Shown in pieces: positions 1-8,497 of a DNA stretch of 22,212 nucleotides; positions within the stretch are counted from its first letter, which is position 1; each line of letters starts with the position of its first letter. The position numbers were made by a program, and so were the translations under genes. Under the pieces are notes generated by a model that saw nothing but the letters and a program-made list of their open reading frames with translations, did no database searches and was not told where the DNA came from. Origin of the DNA: Bacteroidetes bacterium 4572_112 (GTDB taxonomy: Bacteria > Bacteroidota > Bacteroidia > Bacteroidales > UBA1556); NCBI GenBank assembly GCA_002254285.1, contig NIUZ01000044.1, positions 1 through 22,212 on the forward strand. Direction: 5' to 3'.

Positions 1-54
1 TAACAAAATTTAATCTTATTTTGACCCACAAGGGAATGATTAAAATTTTGTTAT

Positions 55-69
55 GTGACTACATATCAC
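55..69. promoter_or_regulatory. GTGA-N7-TCAC dyad, copy 1
   Basis: GTGA (55-58) and TCAC (66-69) form a short dyad separated by 7 nt. The same dyad is kept in the second leader copy. The arms resemble CRP-type half sites, but the usual CRP spacer is 6 nt, so a protein target is only a guess. Confidence 0.3.
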
Positions 70-157
70 CAAATTAATAAATTTTAAACATATGAAACGA
101 ACATGACAAATTTTAATCTTATTTTGACCCACAGGGACATGATTAAAATTTTGTTAT

Positions 158-172
158 GTGACTGCATATCAC
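158..172. promoter_or_regulatory. GTGA-N7-TCAC dyad, copy 2
   Basis: This is the second copy of the dyad, 23 nt before the ATG at 195, with GTGA at 158-161 and TCAC at 169-172. One spacer base differs from copy 1 (a to g at the fourth spacer position from the left half) while both arms are unchanged. It could be an operator or part of an RNA leader. Confidence 0.3.
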
Positions 173-194
173 CTAATTATTAAATATTAAACAT

Positions 195-608
195 ATGAAA
201 ACAAGAACAATTATAGTATTATTAGTAATTATTTCAGGAATACTAATGCTAGTTTATGGTAAAGACTACCTATCAAAAAGCTCTGAACCTGAAGAATTAT
301 TCGAAAGTTCTGCAATAACTAACCCACATGCGGGAGAGCAAGCAATGGCGGAAAATCAAGAAGAAAAACCTTTTTACCAAGGAGAAATAGTGAATTTTGA
401 ACATGGTGGAGGATATACTTATATTGAAGTAAAAGAAAAAACTGAAAAAACATTTTGGATAGCAGTGGAGAAAGCCGATGTAAAAAAGGGCGATATTATA
501 CAATTCCAGAAAGAATTAGTAATGCATAACTTCAAAAGTAAAGCTCTTAACAAAACCTTTGATGAGGTGATGTTTGCTTCTAATTTATACCATAAAGTTC
601 CAGAATAG
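195..608 (+). CDS. Small membrane-anchored NrfJ-like protein
   Basis: This 137-residue protein has an N-terminal hydrophobic segment (residues about 5-22, after MKTRT), which is either an uncleaved anchor or a signal peptide. A polar linker follows, containing NPHAGEQ. A compact beta-rich domain spans about 60-133, with the pattern GEIVNFEHGGGYTYIEV, then FWIAVEK, VKKGDIIQF and NFKSKALNKTFDEVMF. From memory, that order of motifs matches a family of small periplasmic proteins annotated NrfJ-related, often found near multihaem cytochromes. I see no catalytic residues or CxxCH motif. The start at 195 is supported by the hydrophobic N-terminus and the duplicated leader before it. The function is unknown; a link to respiratory nitrogen metabolism is only a guess from the family name and the nap operon about 7 kb away. 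Confidence 0.72.
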   Translation: MKTRTIIVLLVIISGILMLVYGKDYLSKSSEPEELFESSAITNPHAGEQAMAENQEEKPFYQGEIVNFEHGGGYTYIEVKEKTEKTFWIAVEKADVKKGDIIQFQKELVMHNFKSKALNKTFDEVMFASNLYHKVPE

Positions 609-640
609 AATTATAGTCTATTTTCAGAATCAATTTTGAC

Positions 641-648
641 TATTTTTG
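641..648 (+). promoter_or_regulatory. Predicted -7 box of the phosphoesterase gene
   Basis: TATTTTTG fits the Bacteroidota -7 consensus TAnnTTTG and lies 40 nt before the ATG at 689. No TTTG is present at the expected -33 distance, so the prediction rests on one element. Confidence 0.4.
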
Positions 649-688
649 TTAAAGAAATTATATAATTTAATAATAAATAGTCAATCAA

Positions 689-1816
689 ATGATAAGACAA
701 ATATTCGTTACTATTATAGGTTTAATGCTCTTCACTATTGTGATGGGTCAAAATGGTGAGTCTGTTAAAGAGTTTAAGAAAGCACCATATTTACTATTTA
801 ATAAGGACAATAGTTCGATGCGAGTTATATGGCAGGCAAATAACAACAGTGTTTCAATAATTAGTCTTTACGACAATAAAGACGAAGTGTTATCAACTGA
901 TACTGTTGCTAATACTACATCTGACTTTGTTTATATTTATGATTTCAAAAACCTTGATTCACAGAAGGAATATAAATATAAGGTTAAAATTAATGATGAA
1001 TCCAAAATTGGAAGTTTCTATAGCAGACCTACTAAATCAATAAAAAGTTTTTCGTTTATTGCTTATGGCGATACTCGTACAAACCCACAAGACCATGATA
1101 AGGTTTGTAAGCAAATGCTCCAGCAAATTGATGCAGAACGTAGCTTACAAACCTTTATTATTTCTACAGGCGACCTTGTAAGCAATGGCGACAAAGAAGA
1201 TGTTTGGCAAGAGCAGTTTTTTGATGACAGATACACTAACATAAGCAAACTCCTGGCCTCGCTACCATATATGACCTCAATGGGAAACCATGAAGGGCAA
1301 GGCGAACTTTTTGCAAAATATTTCCCCTACGATTTAGCGCAAAACAATAGATTTTATTATAGTTTTAAATACGGAAATGCTCAGTTTATAGCCGTGGATC
1401 AGTTTACTAAATTAAAAGCGGGAAGTAAACAATATGTATGGCTCGAAAATGAATTAAAAGCCTCAAAAAGTAAGTGGAAAATAATACTAATACATAAACC
1501 TGGCTATACCGCTGGTGGCCATAGAGACAATAAAATAGTTAAGAATACTTTACAACCACTTTTCAAGAAATACAATGTAAACCTTGTGCTTGCAGGGCAC
1601 AATCACTATTATGCAAGAGCAGAAGTAAATGGGATAACTCATATTACAACTGGTGGCGGCGGTGCTCCTTTATATACTCCAAAGCAAAAACACTTTATTG
1701 AAAAAATGGACAAAAGCAATCATTTTCTTATCATTAATGTAGATGAAAATACTATGGAAATAAAATCCATTAGAGCTGATGGAAGTATTATTGAAAACAT
1801 TAGTATCAACAATTAA
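689..1816 (+). CDS. Secreted calcineurin-like metallophosphoesterase
   Basis: This is a predicted exported phosphoesterase of 375 residues. A signal peptide covers about residues 1-20, ending near VMGQ. An N-terminal beta-sandwich of the purple-acid-phosphatase or fibronectin type (about 30-112) precedes the catalytic domain. All metal-binding blocks are visible: GD at 127-128, GD at 161-162 with DLVSNGD, GNHE at 199-202, His269 in ILIHKPGY, and GHNH at 303-306. These predict a dinuclear metal centre that hydrolyses phosphate mono- or diesters in the periplasm or outside the cell; the substrate cannot be read from the sequence. The last 38 nt overlap the next ORF as tracked, which suggests a two-gene transcription unit. 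Confidence 0.9.
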   Translation: MIRQIFVTIIGLMLFTIVMGQNGESVKEFKKAPYLLFNKDNSSMRVIWQANNNSVSIISLYDNKDEVLSTDTVANTTSDFVYIYDFKNLDSQKEYKYKVKINDESKIGSFYSRPTKSIKSFSFIAYGDTRTNPQDHDKVCKQMLQQIDAERSLQTFIISTGDLVSNGDKEDVWQEQFFDDRYTNISKLLASLPYMTSMGNHEGQGELFAKYFPYDLAQNNRFYYSFKYGNAQFIAVDQFTKLKAGSKQYVWLENELKASKSKWKIILIHKPGYTAGGHRDNKIVKNTLQPLFKKYNVNLVLAGHNHYYARAEVNGITHITTGGGGAPLYTPKQKHFIEKMDKSNHFLIINVDENTMEIKSIRADGSIIENISINN

Positions 1817-3539
1817 GATATTGAATAAATCCAACTTACATATCACTAAATCTAAACTTGCAATAATACTTATTGCCATATTCTCTATTCTATTTATTTA
1901 TTTAATAAAATGGAATGGATTATCTGGCCAAAATTATAGAAACACCATAAAAAGTGATGGCATTGGATACTACCAATATATTGCAGAGATTTTGGAAGGA
2001 GACCTAAGTCAACAAAAAATAAATGGCACATTCCTACTCAAAACAAATAATGATAGAGTTGTAAACAAATATACAATTGGAACTGCGATTATGGTCAGTC
2101 CATTTATACTTCCAGTGTATATTTTACAAAAAATATCAGGCACTTCAATTGATCTATATTCTGAGTATTATCAAAAGGCATACAGCATTGCAGCATTATT
2201 CTATTTAATTATCGGGCTAATAGCGTTCCGAAAGCTATTAATCCTATATAATACTGAAGCAAAGGTGATTACATTTTCATTATTTGCAATATTTGCTGGT
2301 ACTAATTTGGCCTATTATAGTTTAATAGAACCATCAATGTCGCATATATATTCCTTTAGCCTAATCAGTATATTTATGTTGAAGATAAAGGAATCAACCT
2401 TTAAATTTACTCGACAAAATATCTTTCTATTAGCTATTATTTTAGGTTTAATAGTTTTAGTTCGCCCTTTAAATATTATAATTGTTTTAATTATTCCATT
2501 TATAATATTTGATAATTATAAAGCCGTAGTCACTCAACTAAAAGCTAATCTCAAAAATATATTAATTGCTTTAGTGATATTTGCAGCAATAATATCACTA
2601 CAGTTATTTGTTTGGCATATACAAACAGATCAATTCTTACTTTGGTCATATAGCAACGAAGGTTTCTACTTTTCACAGCCTGAAATTTTAAACTTCCTAT
2701 TTAGCTTAAGAAAGGGAGCTTTTGTATATACACCATTAGTTCTACTATCTACCATAGTATTCTTTTTCAGCCAAAAGTTTAAAATAAGGTTTAAGCTTAG
2801 TGCACTATTTTTCTACACAATATTGATTTACATTCTATCATCATGGTGGAATTGGTATTATGGCGACAGCTTTGGAAGTAGAGTATTAGTTGACTATATG
2901 GCGTTCTTTATTCTGCTTTTTGCTTTAGCAATTGATAAAATTACAATAAAGTGGCAAAGAGCTATTGTAATAACTTCAAGCATTTTGATTGTGCTCAATA
3001 TTTTTCAAACATATCAATATTACTATCAGATAATAAGCCCTTTTGATATGAATACAGAAAAATATTTCTACACATTCAATAAATTTGGAGAAGAGAATAG
3101 GAATATTTTGGGAGGCAATAATGACATTATACAATACCACAAACAAGAACCTGCATTGGTATTAGATGGTAGTATCGGCATTATAGAGCAAAACTCTAAT
3201 AATGCTTTTGAATATAAAATAAGTGCTGAAGAATTAATGAATTTTGAATCAAGCTTCCTTGAGTTCTCTTGCAAAATAAATAGAGACAAAGACGACTTAT
3301 CTAATGTTTATTGGCGAATTAGTTATAACGATTCCATTGATAATCAGTTAGTAAAGTCACTAATAAAGCTAAACGAAATCCCCCTAAGAGCGTATGAATC
3401 TAGAACAAATAATTATACTTTTAGGTTACCAAAGCCATTAAATAGTTCTGACTATTTTAGCCTAAAGATAGAAAACACTACATACTCTAAGTTCGAAATA
3501 AGTGATTTCAAAATTAGAGTATATGGTATTATAGAATAA
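1779..3539 (+). CDS. Polytopic membrane protein, GT-C glycosyltransferase-like
   Basis: About 586 residues with a membrane helix near 27-44, then a loop containing SDGIGYYQYI, then about ten more hydrophobic segments up to about residue 415, and a soluble C-terminal part of about 150 residues. An acidic residue in the first extracytoplasmic loop followed by many helices is the layout of GT-C (PMT/ArnT-like) transferases that use lipid-linked sugars. The assignment rests on this layout, not on a diagnostic motif. The only ATG before the first helix is at 1779, inside the upstream phosphoesterase gene. A TTG at 1821 in the same frame would leave 4 nt between the genes, so the true start is uncertain. 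It converges on the next gene with stops 2 nt apart. Confidence 0.72.
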   Translation: MEVLLKTLVSTIKILNKSNLHITKSKLAIILIAIFSILFIYLIKWNGLSGQNYRNTIKSDGIGYYQYIAEILEGDLSQQKINGTFLLKTNNDRVVNKYTIGTAIMVSPFILPVYILQKISGTSIDLYSEYYQKAYSIAALFYLIIGLIAFRKLLILYNTEAKVITFSLFAIFAGTNLAYYSLIEPSMSHIYSFSLISIFMLKIKESTFKFTRQNIFLLAIILGLIVLVRPLNIIIVLIIPFIIFDNYKAVVTQLKANLKNILIALVIFAAIISLQLFVWHIQTDQFLLWSYSNEGFYFSQPEILNFLFSLRKGAFVYTPLVLLSTIVFFFSQKFKIRFKLSALFFYTILIYILSSWWNWYYGDSFGSRVLVDYMAFFILLFALAIDKITIKWQRAIVITSSILIVLNIFQTYQYYYQIISPFDMNTEKYFYTFNKFGEENRNILGGNNDIIQYHKQEPALVLDGSIGIIEQNSNNAFEYKISAEELMNFESSFLEFSCKINRDKDDLSNVYWRISYNDSIDNQLVKSLIKLNEIPLRAYESRTNNYTFRLPKPLNSSDYFSLKIENTTYSKFEISDFKIRVYGIIE

Positions 3540-3541
3540 AA

Positions 3542-5005
3542 CTAACGAGGGTTTTCGTAAAGATTATTATACTGACTTCCCCAATTATCCTGTTGATTTC
3601 CACTATCATCAATAGAGTTAAACTTTTCGTCGCGGCGCAACCTTAATCTCCACTGATAATCGGAACGCTCGCCAGCAGCTGTAGAATGCAACAGCTCAAA
3701 TTCATTAGAAACAAGGTCGGTATTATAGAATATAAACTTTACATTTCGTTGCCCTCTAGCTTCGTAATAATGCCATATTTCGTATGGATATGCCGCAGGA
3801 TCATTATACTCACGAGCAATAGAATTTGCTTTCCCATATTGTATAAAAATTCTACCACGAGATGTTTCATAACCGCGTTTTATTCTTGAAGCGTATAATT
3901 TATCACACTCTCTGATTCTAGCCATATATTTTTTAAATGCACCAAAAGGATCTTTAATGTTTCTATTTTCCCAAAAGCTATAAATATATTGCTGCATCAC
4001 AAATTCATTTTTATCCTTAATTACAGTTTCAGCTAAACTATTCTCCTGAACAGACGAAATTGGTCTAAATGTACGAATAATACTTTTTAATGTATCAACA
4101 CCTTTAATTAGTTCCACAAAGGTTTCTGCAATTTCCACCTCTTCTACATCCTTAATATCTGGCTCCAAATTTGGATTATTTCTATTGAAAAAATAATCAG
4201 TCATAGAAACAAGTTTATTATCTCTATCTCGTATTTCAAGCACTAGGCTATAGCGTCCACTTTCAAGATTTAAAATATCAAAACTTCCCATAAACACATT
4301 TACATCTTCGGACGTCATACGTTTATATTTTCTATACTTTGGCACTTCTTTTAAACTAACATTATCGACTAAGTAGTAAGTGATAAGGTAGGCATTGCCT
4401 TTCCCCCACTTTGCTGCAGTATTATATATTTCACTATAGAACTGCAACACACTATCTTTTTCACCAATATAGCGGTATATATTTGGAGTTAGTTCAAATC
4501 CACTTTTTACATTTGGGCCATCTTTTTTAGCTTTTTCTATCTTACTAAATACCTCAATAGAAGAAGTATAAACACTATCAATAGGATTGTTTATTGTAAA
4601 TTCTGATGTCGAAAAGATAGCTTTCATAGTATCGTTAAGATCATCAATTTTAATATCTATTTTATAATCACCATTTTTTAATAAATACTTATTACTATGC
4701 ATAAACACCTGATCCATAGCATTCGAATCCTTTGCTTCACTATTAATAACATCTTTTGAAAAAGCAATAATATTTGTATCTAACTTAAAAACAACGGTAA
4801 GCTCTACTTTAGAGTTATACGCATTATCATTTTTTACCCATTTTAAACTGCTACCTCTAATACTAACGTAGGATTCTAAATATTGACCATCCTTTGGCGA
4901 AAAAAACTCACTATAAGCCATATAAGCCTTTACTCTTTGAGCATTAGAAATGTTTACACTAAAGAGAAATGAAAGAAGAAGAATTAATATATTTATTTTT
5001 TTCAT
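3542..5005 (-). CDS. GWxTD domain-containing secreted protein
   Basis: This is a secreted protein of unknown function. The C-terminal part has the features of the GWxTD family common in Bacteroidota: a GY(E)TSRGRIFIQYGKAN block, then NDPAAYPYEIWHYY, KFIFYNTD and a short Arg-rich end. The family-defining GW-x-TD motif is degenerate here (GYETS). I place the start at 5005 (MKKINILILLLSF, a good signal peptide ending SNAQ) rather than at the in-frame TTG at 5029. The predicted -7 box TACTTTTG (5027-5034) would put the RNA start near 5020, downstream of that TTG. From 5005 the protein is 487 residues. The N-terminal 300 residues look beta-rich and have no motif I recognise. Confidence 0.82.
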   Translation of the reverse strand: MKKINILILLLSFLFSVNISNAQRVKAYMAYSEFFSPKDGQYLESYVSIRGSSLKWVKNDNAYNSKVELTVVFKLDTNIIAFSKDVINSEAKDSNAMDQVFMHSNKYLLKNGDYKIDIKIDDLNDTMKAIFSTSEFTINNPIDSVYTSSIEVFSKIEKAKKDGPNVKSGFELTPNIYRYIGEKDSVLQFYSEIYNTAAKWGKGNAYLITYYLVDNVSLKEVPKYRKYKRMTSEDVNVFMGSFDILNLESGRYSLVLEIRDRDNKLVSMTDYFFNRNNPNLEPDIKDVEEVEIAETFVELIKGVDTLKSIIRTFRPISSVQENSLAETVIKDKNEFVMQQYIYSFWENRNIKDPFGAFKKYMARIRECDKLYASRIKRGYETSRGRIFIQYGKANSIAREYNDPAAYPYEIWHYYEARGQRNVKFIFYNTDLVSNEFELLHSTAAGERSDYQWRLRLRRDEKFNSIDDSGNQQDNWGSQYNNLYENPR

Positions 5006-5026
5006 AATACATCGTTTTATATAACA

Positions 5027-5034
5027 CAAAAGTA
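5027..5034 (-). promoter_or_regulatory. -7 box deciding the start of the GWxTD gene
   Basis: TACTTTTG on the minus strand is an exact TAnnTTTG match, 21 nt before the ATG at 5005. No clear -33 TTTG lies upstream. Confidence 0.55.
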
Positions 5035-5224
5035 AAGCTTTAATGCGAATTAGCGATAATTATATAGGGTACTTATATTATTTGAGTACAACTATTTTGT
5101 ATAAAATACTATTATCATAAATTATTCAAATTATCACACATTTTCTTTTCAATTTATTCATCATCTTTCAACTAATTACTATCAACGATATAATTCAAAA
5201 TAATTAAACTAATACTGCATTAAT

Positions 5225-7051
5225 ATGAAAAACATTTTACGAATCATTGCTATCTTATTAATAGTCGGTATCACAATGCCTTCTATTGCACAGAAGTCGG
5301 TAACCGAATCTATTAATTATGCCGAAAAATTAAACAAAAAGATTAAAAAAAGACGATTTAAAAAATTCAAAACTAATTATGAAACCGCTCTTAGCGATAT
5401 GGCAAATATTGAAGCTGGTGCTAATGATGAATTTGGGCATGATAAAATTGCAGACAACATAAACAACTGGATAAAGCTAAATACAATACTAGCAAATTTT
5501 GATGGTGGTACAATCTCTTATAAAGATGAGTCAGTAGCACTTAAAATCAAGGATTATAATGCATTAAAAGAGACATCCTTCACTACAGCGGCACAGGAGC
5601 ATTACGATGCTGCTATGAAAATAATTAGCGAGAAGGAATCATACGATGATAAAAAAGCCAGTTTCAAACATTTTAAAAAATGTAGCCATTACGATATAGC
5701 GAAAGTACATACTGACAAAATCATAGAAAACAAAACCATCGTACACTATAACGAGGGACTGAGACTTTATGAAACAGGAGCAAATTATGAGGAAAAATCA
5801 AAGAGTGTTACTTATTTTAATAGAGCTAATAAACTAACTCCAAACTATAATAATAATAACGAATTAGTATTAGAACTATATTATAACGAAGGTATTAGAA
5901 TATCAGGATTGGAAAGTTTTAATGACCAAAAACAATGTGTTACATATTTTAAAATGGCCAATAAAATTACTCCAAATTATAAAGAGAATAATGAAATATC
6001 AGCTAAAGTATTCTTTGATGAGGCACAAAAATTTTCTGACTCAGAAAACATTGATGACTTAAAATACAGTAAAAGTTTGTTAGAAACCACAAAAAAATAC
6101 AGTGCAGACTATAGTGGTATCGAAGAACTATATGCTACGGTTTGCGAAAAGGGAGCATCAATATTATACGAGCAGGCAAATACTGCTGCTGAGGAAGAAA
6201 GCTTTAAAGGACAAAAAGAAGCCTCTTTACTTTATAAAAGTATTATTAATAATTGGATGAAAGATTATGAAGATGTTGTTGAAAAGGAAATGCAAACTAG
6301 AAACAACTCTAGTATTCATGTATTTATTGTTTCTGCTGACGGAAGCATCAATACCACTAAGGCTTTAACAAACAGCAACATAGTACAGTTAGAGCAATAC
6401 ATTAGAGTTAATGACGATTACGAATTGCTTGAAGGTTTGGATATGAATAATACAGACAACTACGAAAGTGCTAAAGAGAAGGTTGGATATGGATTTGTTG
6501 TAATAAAACTATCGGATGAAACTGACGAGCCTCAGGTAAATAATTACGGACCAACAACATCAACAAAAACAATAACTAAATATTATAAAAAATCTCCAAA
6601 AGATGATATGAGTGGCGATTACGAAACTAAAGAAATATCAAAAAGTGAATATGAAAACGGCAAAAAAGTTTTAGAACTTACTGACCCTAATGGCAGCAAA
6701 ACTCATATTAGCTTATTCACCAAAGAAGGTACTATTACAACTATTAGCGAACAATCTATCGCTAGCAAAACTTACATTATAGAAGTTTTAGATGCTAGAG
6801 ATCCTAGCTCCCCAGACCAAATAAAAACATTAAATTTTAGGCTAACTACAAAAGACAAAATACTACAGCAAACATACTCTGGCGCTAGTGAAACAAAGCC
6901 TAGCAAACTAATTAAAGACGAAAGAGAACTAAAATCAGATGATGATTTAATAAGTCAACTAGGAACAGCTAATATAAAAAGTATTGTTACTAAAAATAAA
7001 GATAAGTACATTTCAATACTTAACAAGATAGAGTATAGAAACTTACAGTAA
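5225..7051 (+). CDS. Secreted protein with five TPR-like repeats
   Basis: This 608-residue protein has a signal peptide (1-23, ending SIAQ). Five helical repeats of about 44-51 residues begin near residues 127, 174, 219, 263 and 314. Each opens with an aromatic pair plus an acidic or Asn residue and a small residue (HYDAA, HYNEG, YYNEG, FFDEA, LYEQA), has a middle (D/E/G)(D/E/Q)K, and in most copies ends with an aromatic residue (NY, DY). They look like divergent TPRs, a protein-binding scaffold. The C-terminal 250 residues are polar, beta-rich and rich in Lys, Thr and Ser, without recognised motifs. No cofactor or catalytic motif is seen. It stands alone between the divergent GWxTD gene and the convergent nap operon and ends at a bidirectional terminator. 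I do not recognise the family. Confidence 0.78.
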   Translation: MKNILRIIAILLIVGITMPSIAQKSVTESINYAEKLNKKIKKRRFKKFKTNYETALSDMANIEAGANDEFGHDKIADNINNWIKLNTILANFDGGTISYKDESVALKIKDYNALKETSFTTAAQEHYDAAMKIISEKESYDDKKASFKHFKKCSHYDIAKVHTDKIIENKTIVHYNEGLRLYETGANYEEKSKSVTYFNRANKLTPNYNNNNELVLELYYNEGIRISGLESFNDQKQCVTYFKMANKITPNYKENNEISAKVFFDEAQKFSDSENIDDLKYSKSLLETTKKYSADYSGIEELYATVCEKGASILYEQANTAAEEESFKGQKEASLLYKSIINNWMKDYEDVVEKEMQTRNNSSIHVFIVSADGSINTTKALTNSNIVQLEQYIRVNDDYELLEGLDMNNTDNYESAKEKVGYGFVVIKLSDETDEPQVNNYGPTTSTKTITKYYKKSPKDDMSGDYETKEISKSEYENGKKVLELTDPNGSKTHISLFTKEGTITTISEQSIASKTYIIEVLDARDPSSPDQIKTLNFRLTTKDKILQQTYSGASETKPSKLIKDERELKSDDDLISQLGTANIKSIVTKNKDKYISILNKIEYRNLQ

Positions 7052-7077
7052 TACCAAATTAAAATCAAAAGTACTAC

Positions 7078-7118
7078 AAAAAAAGCGGCCAATTTACATT
7101 ATGCAAATTGGCCGTTTT
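7078..7118. terminator. Bidirectional intrinsic terminator
   Basis: The perfect stem cggccaattt (7086-7095) and aaattggccg (7105-7114) encloses a 9-nt loop. A run of seven A at 7078-7084 gives a T-run on the minus strand, and four T follow on the plus strand. It sits between convergent stops and can serve both the TPR-like gene and the nap operon, more strongly the latter. Confidence 0.88.
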
Positions 7119-7136
7119 CATTTATCTTCAAAATTA

Positions 7137-8465
7137 CTATTTACCATTCAGAAATGTTGGCTTAATTACTACCATTACCCAACCCCAATAATTAGAAGCA
7201 CCCATAGCAGCATTTCCTTTTACTACACGTAATGTTTCACTATCGAACATGCCAGAAAAACCAGCTTTAAATAATACTCCTTTCGAATATTTATAACCAA
7301 CGTATGTGTCTAATTCCATACCAAGGCCCGAGCTCATAGCTGTATATTTTCCTGTACTATTAAATTCATCCATATCAAGTACATCAGCATTTGCCATAAA
7401 ATAATGGATATGTGCTCCTGCTAGAAATTTATTCTTATTATAATCTAACATAAGATATGCATCATTCAGACCAACACTATTTCCATGATTTCCAACATAG
7501 AAATAATCCATCCAACCATTAAATTTATGATTTGTTCCGTATAAAGGAGCAAATGCATTATTTGTTTTAGATGATTCAAAAGTAGTATCAGTCTGACTAT
7601 TACCACTAAGCATCTCAAAACCTACAGTAGCTTTCAAATTATCACTTACTTTATATGCAACATCCAGTCTGAAATTATATGCAGAAACACCTTTATGGTA
7701 ATCTTTCTTATCTCCTGAGTCATAATAAGTAGCTTTACTTTTACCCATTTGATAATAGAAATTTGCAGCAAATGATAATTTACCCATTTTATAAACAGGT
7801 CTAAAACCAATAATTTGTGAATAGGTAGTCATTGGTTTTGGTGTTGCTCCGCCATTAATTACTACATCCTCTACTCCATTATTAAGAGCAAGCACACTTA
7901 GTTTCAAATCACCAAAGCTTTTGTTAAACCAAATAAACTGCATTGATTTATAATTTTTTGGTGTATTATAAGCTTTAGTTTGAACTTGATTTACTGCTAC
8001 TCCAAAATGTAATTTGAAGCTTCCTTCTTTTTCATACTTCAATAAAGCTAAATCGTGCGAACGAGCCTGTTGAGCCCAATTAACACTACCCAGAATACGA
8101 TGATCATCATAAGCTAGCTCTTGACGACCCATTTTTAACGATAGGTTTTCATTAAATAAAACCTCTCCCCAAGCTTGATGCACTGTTGTAGTCATACCAT
8201 CAGCTGTTGCTAACTGCGAAGTACTACCCCATGCTCTCACATCTTGAAGTTGTAAACCAAATCTAAATTTTTCGGCCTTATATAAAATACCGAAGCGTGC
8301 TCTCTGTGTTGTTTTCAGACCAAACATTTGATTCTGTTGAGATTGAAGGGTTTTATACCCATGATCAAACTCTACTCGAGGACGGTATTCTCCATCTAAT
8401 GTTAGCTGTGCTTTCATAGTAACAGCTGCTAACAAAATAACAATTAATAATGTAAACTTTCTCAT
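7137..8465 (-). CDS. Outer-membrane porin, alginate-export-like, nap-linked
   Basis: The 442-residue product has a signal peptide (MRKFTLLIVILLAAVTMKAQ) and then alternating short amphipathic strands typical of a large beta-barrel. The block around GRQELAYDDHRILGSVNW, followed by QQARSHD, resembles the alginate-export porin family, whose members pass small anions and oligosaccharides. It is the last gene of the nap operon, 32 nt after napD, followed by the terminator. I infer a role in nitrate entry or nitrite exit across the outer membrane. The barrel family is fairly sure from the motif; the substrate comes from context alone. Confidence 0.82.
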   Translation of the reverse strand: MRKFTLLIVILLAAVTMKAQLTLDGEYRPRVEFDHGYKTLQSQQNQMFGLKTTQRARFGILYKAEKFRFGLQLQDVRAWGSTSQLATADGMTTTVHQAWGEVLFNENLSLKMGRQELAYDDHRILGSVNWAQQARSHDLALLKYEKEGSFKLHFGVAVNQVQTKAYNTPKNYKSMQFIWFNKSFGDLKLSVLALNNGVEDVVINGGATPKPMTTYSQIIGFRPVYKMGKLSFAANFYYQMGKSKATYYDSGDKKDYHKGVSAYNFRLDVAYKVSDNLKATVGFEMLSGNSQTDTTFESSKTNNAFAPLYGTNHKFNGWMDYFYVGNHGNSVGLNDAYLMLDYNKNKFLAGAHIHYFMANADVLDMDEFNSTGKYTAMSSGLGMELDTYVGYKYSKGVLFKAGFSGMFDSETLRVVKGNAAMGASNYWGWVMVVIKPTFLNGK

Positions 8466-8497
8466 GTTTTAAAATTTAATGTATATATATATTTAGT

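Larger units (their letters stand above)
1..203 (+). repeat. Tandem duplication (about 103 bp) of a gene leader
   Basis: Bases about 4-100 recur at about 107-203 with a constant offset of 103 and roughly nine in ten positions identical. Each copy holds, in order, an inverted repeat (arms like gattaaaattt around a loop of about 22 nt containing ttgaccca), the block taaaattttgttatgtgact, a GTGA-N7-TCAC dyad, an AT stretch and aaacatATGAAA. In copy 2 this ATG (195) starts the 137-residue gene. In copy 1 the ATG (92) opens only a four-codon frame, M-K-R-T-stop (92-106). The window edge cuts the left side, so more copies may exist. It may be a leader duplication or the remnant of a lost paralogous gene; the sequence does not decide. 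Confidence 0.9.

Noticed and set aside
1..203. CRISPR array or insertion sequence end
   Set aside because: There are only two direct copies of about 103 bp with 9-in-10 identity and almost no spacer, and no transposase or target-site duplication is visible.
297..503. Minus-strand ORF of 68 codons within the first gene
   Set aside because: It is antisense to the conserved NrfJ-like domain, Phe-rich by composition, and has no promoter box.
5035..5224. A promoter for the TPR-like protein gene
   Set aside because: The 190 bases contain near misses (such as ctattttg) but no TAnnTTTG with a -33 partner, so no call was made.
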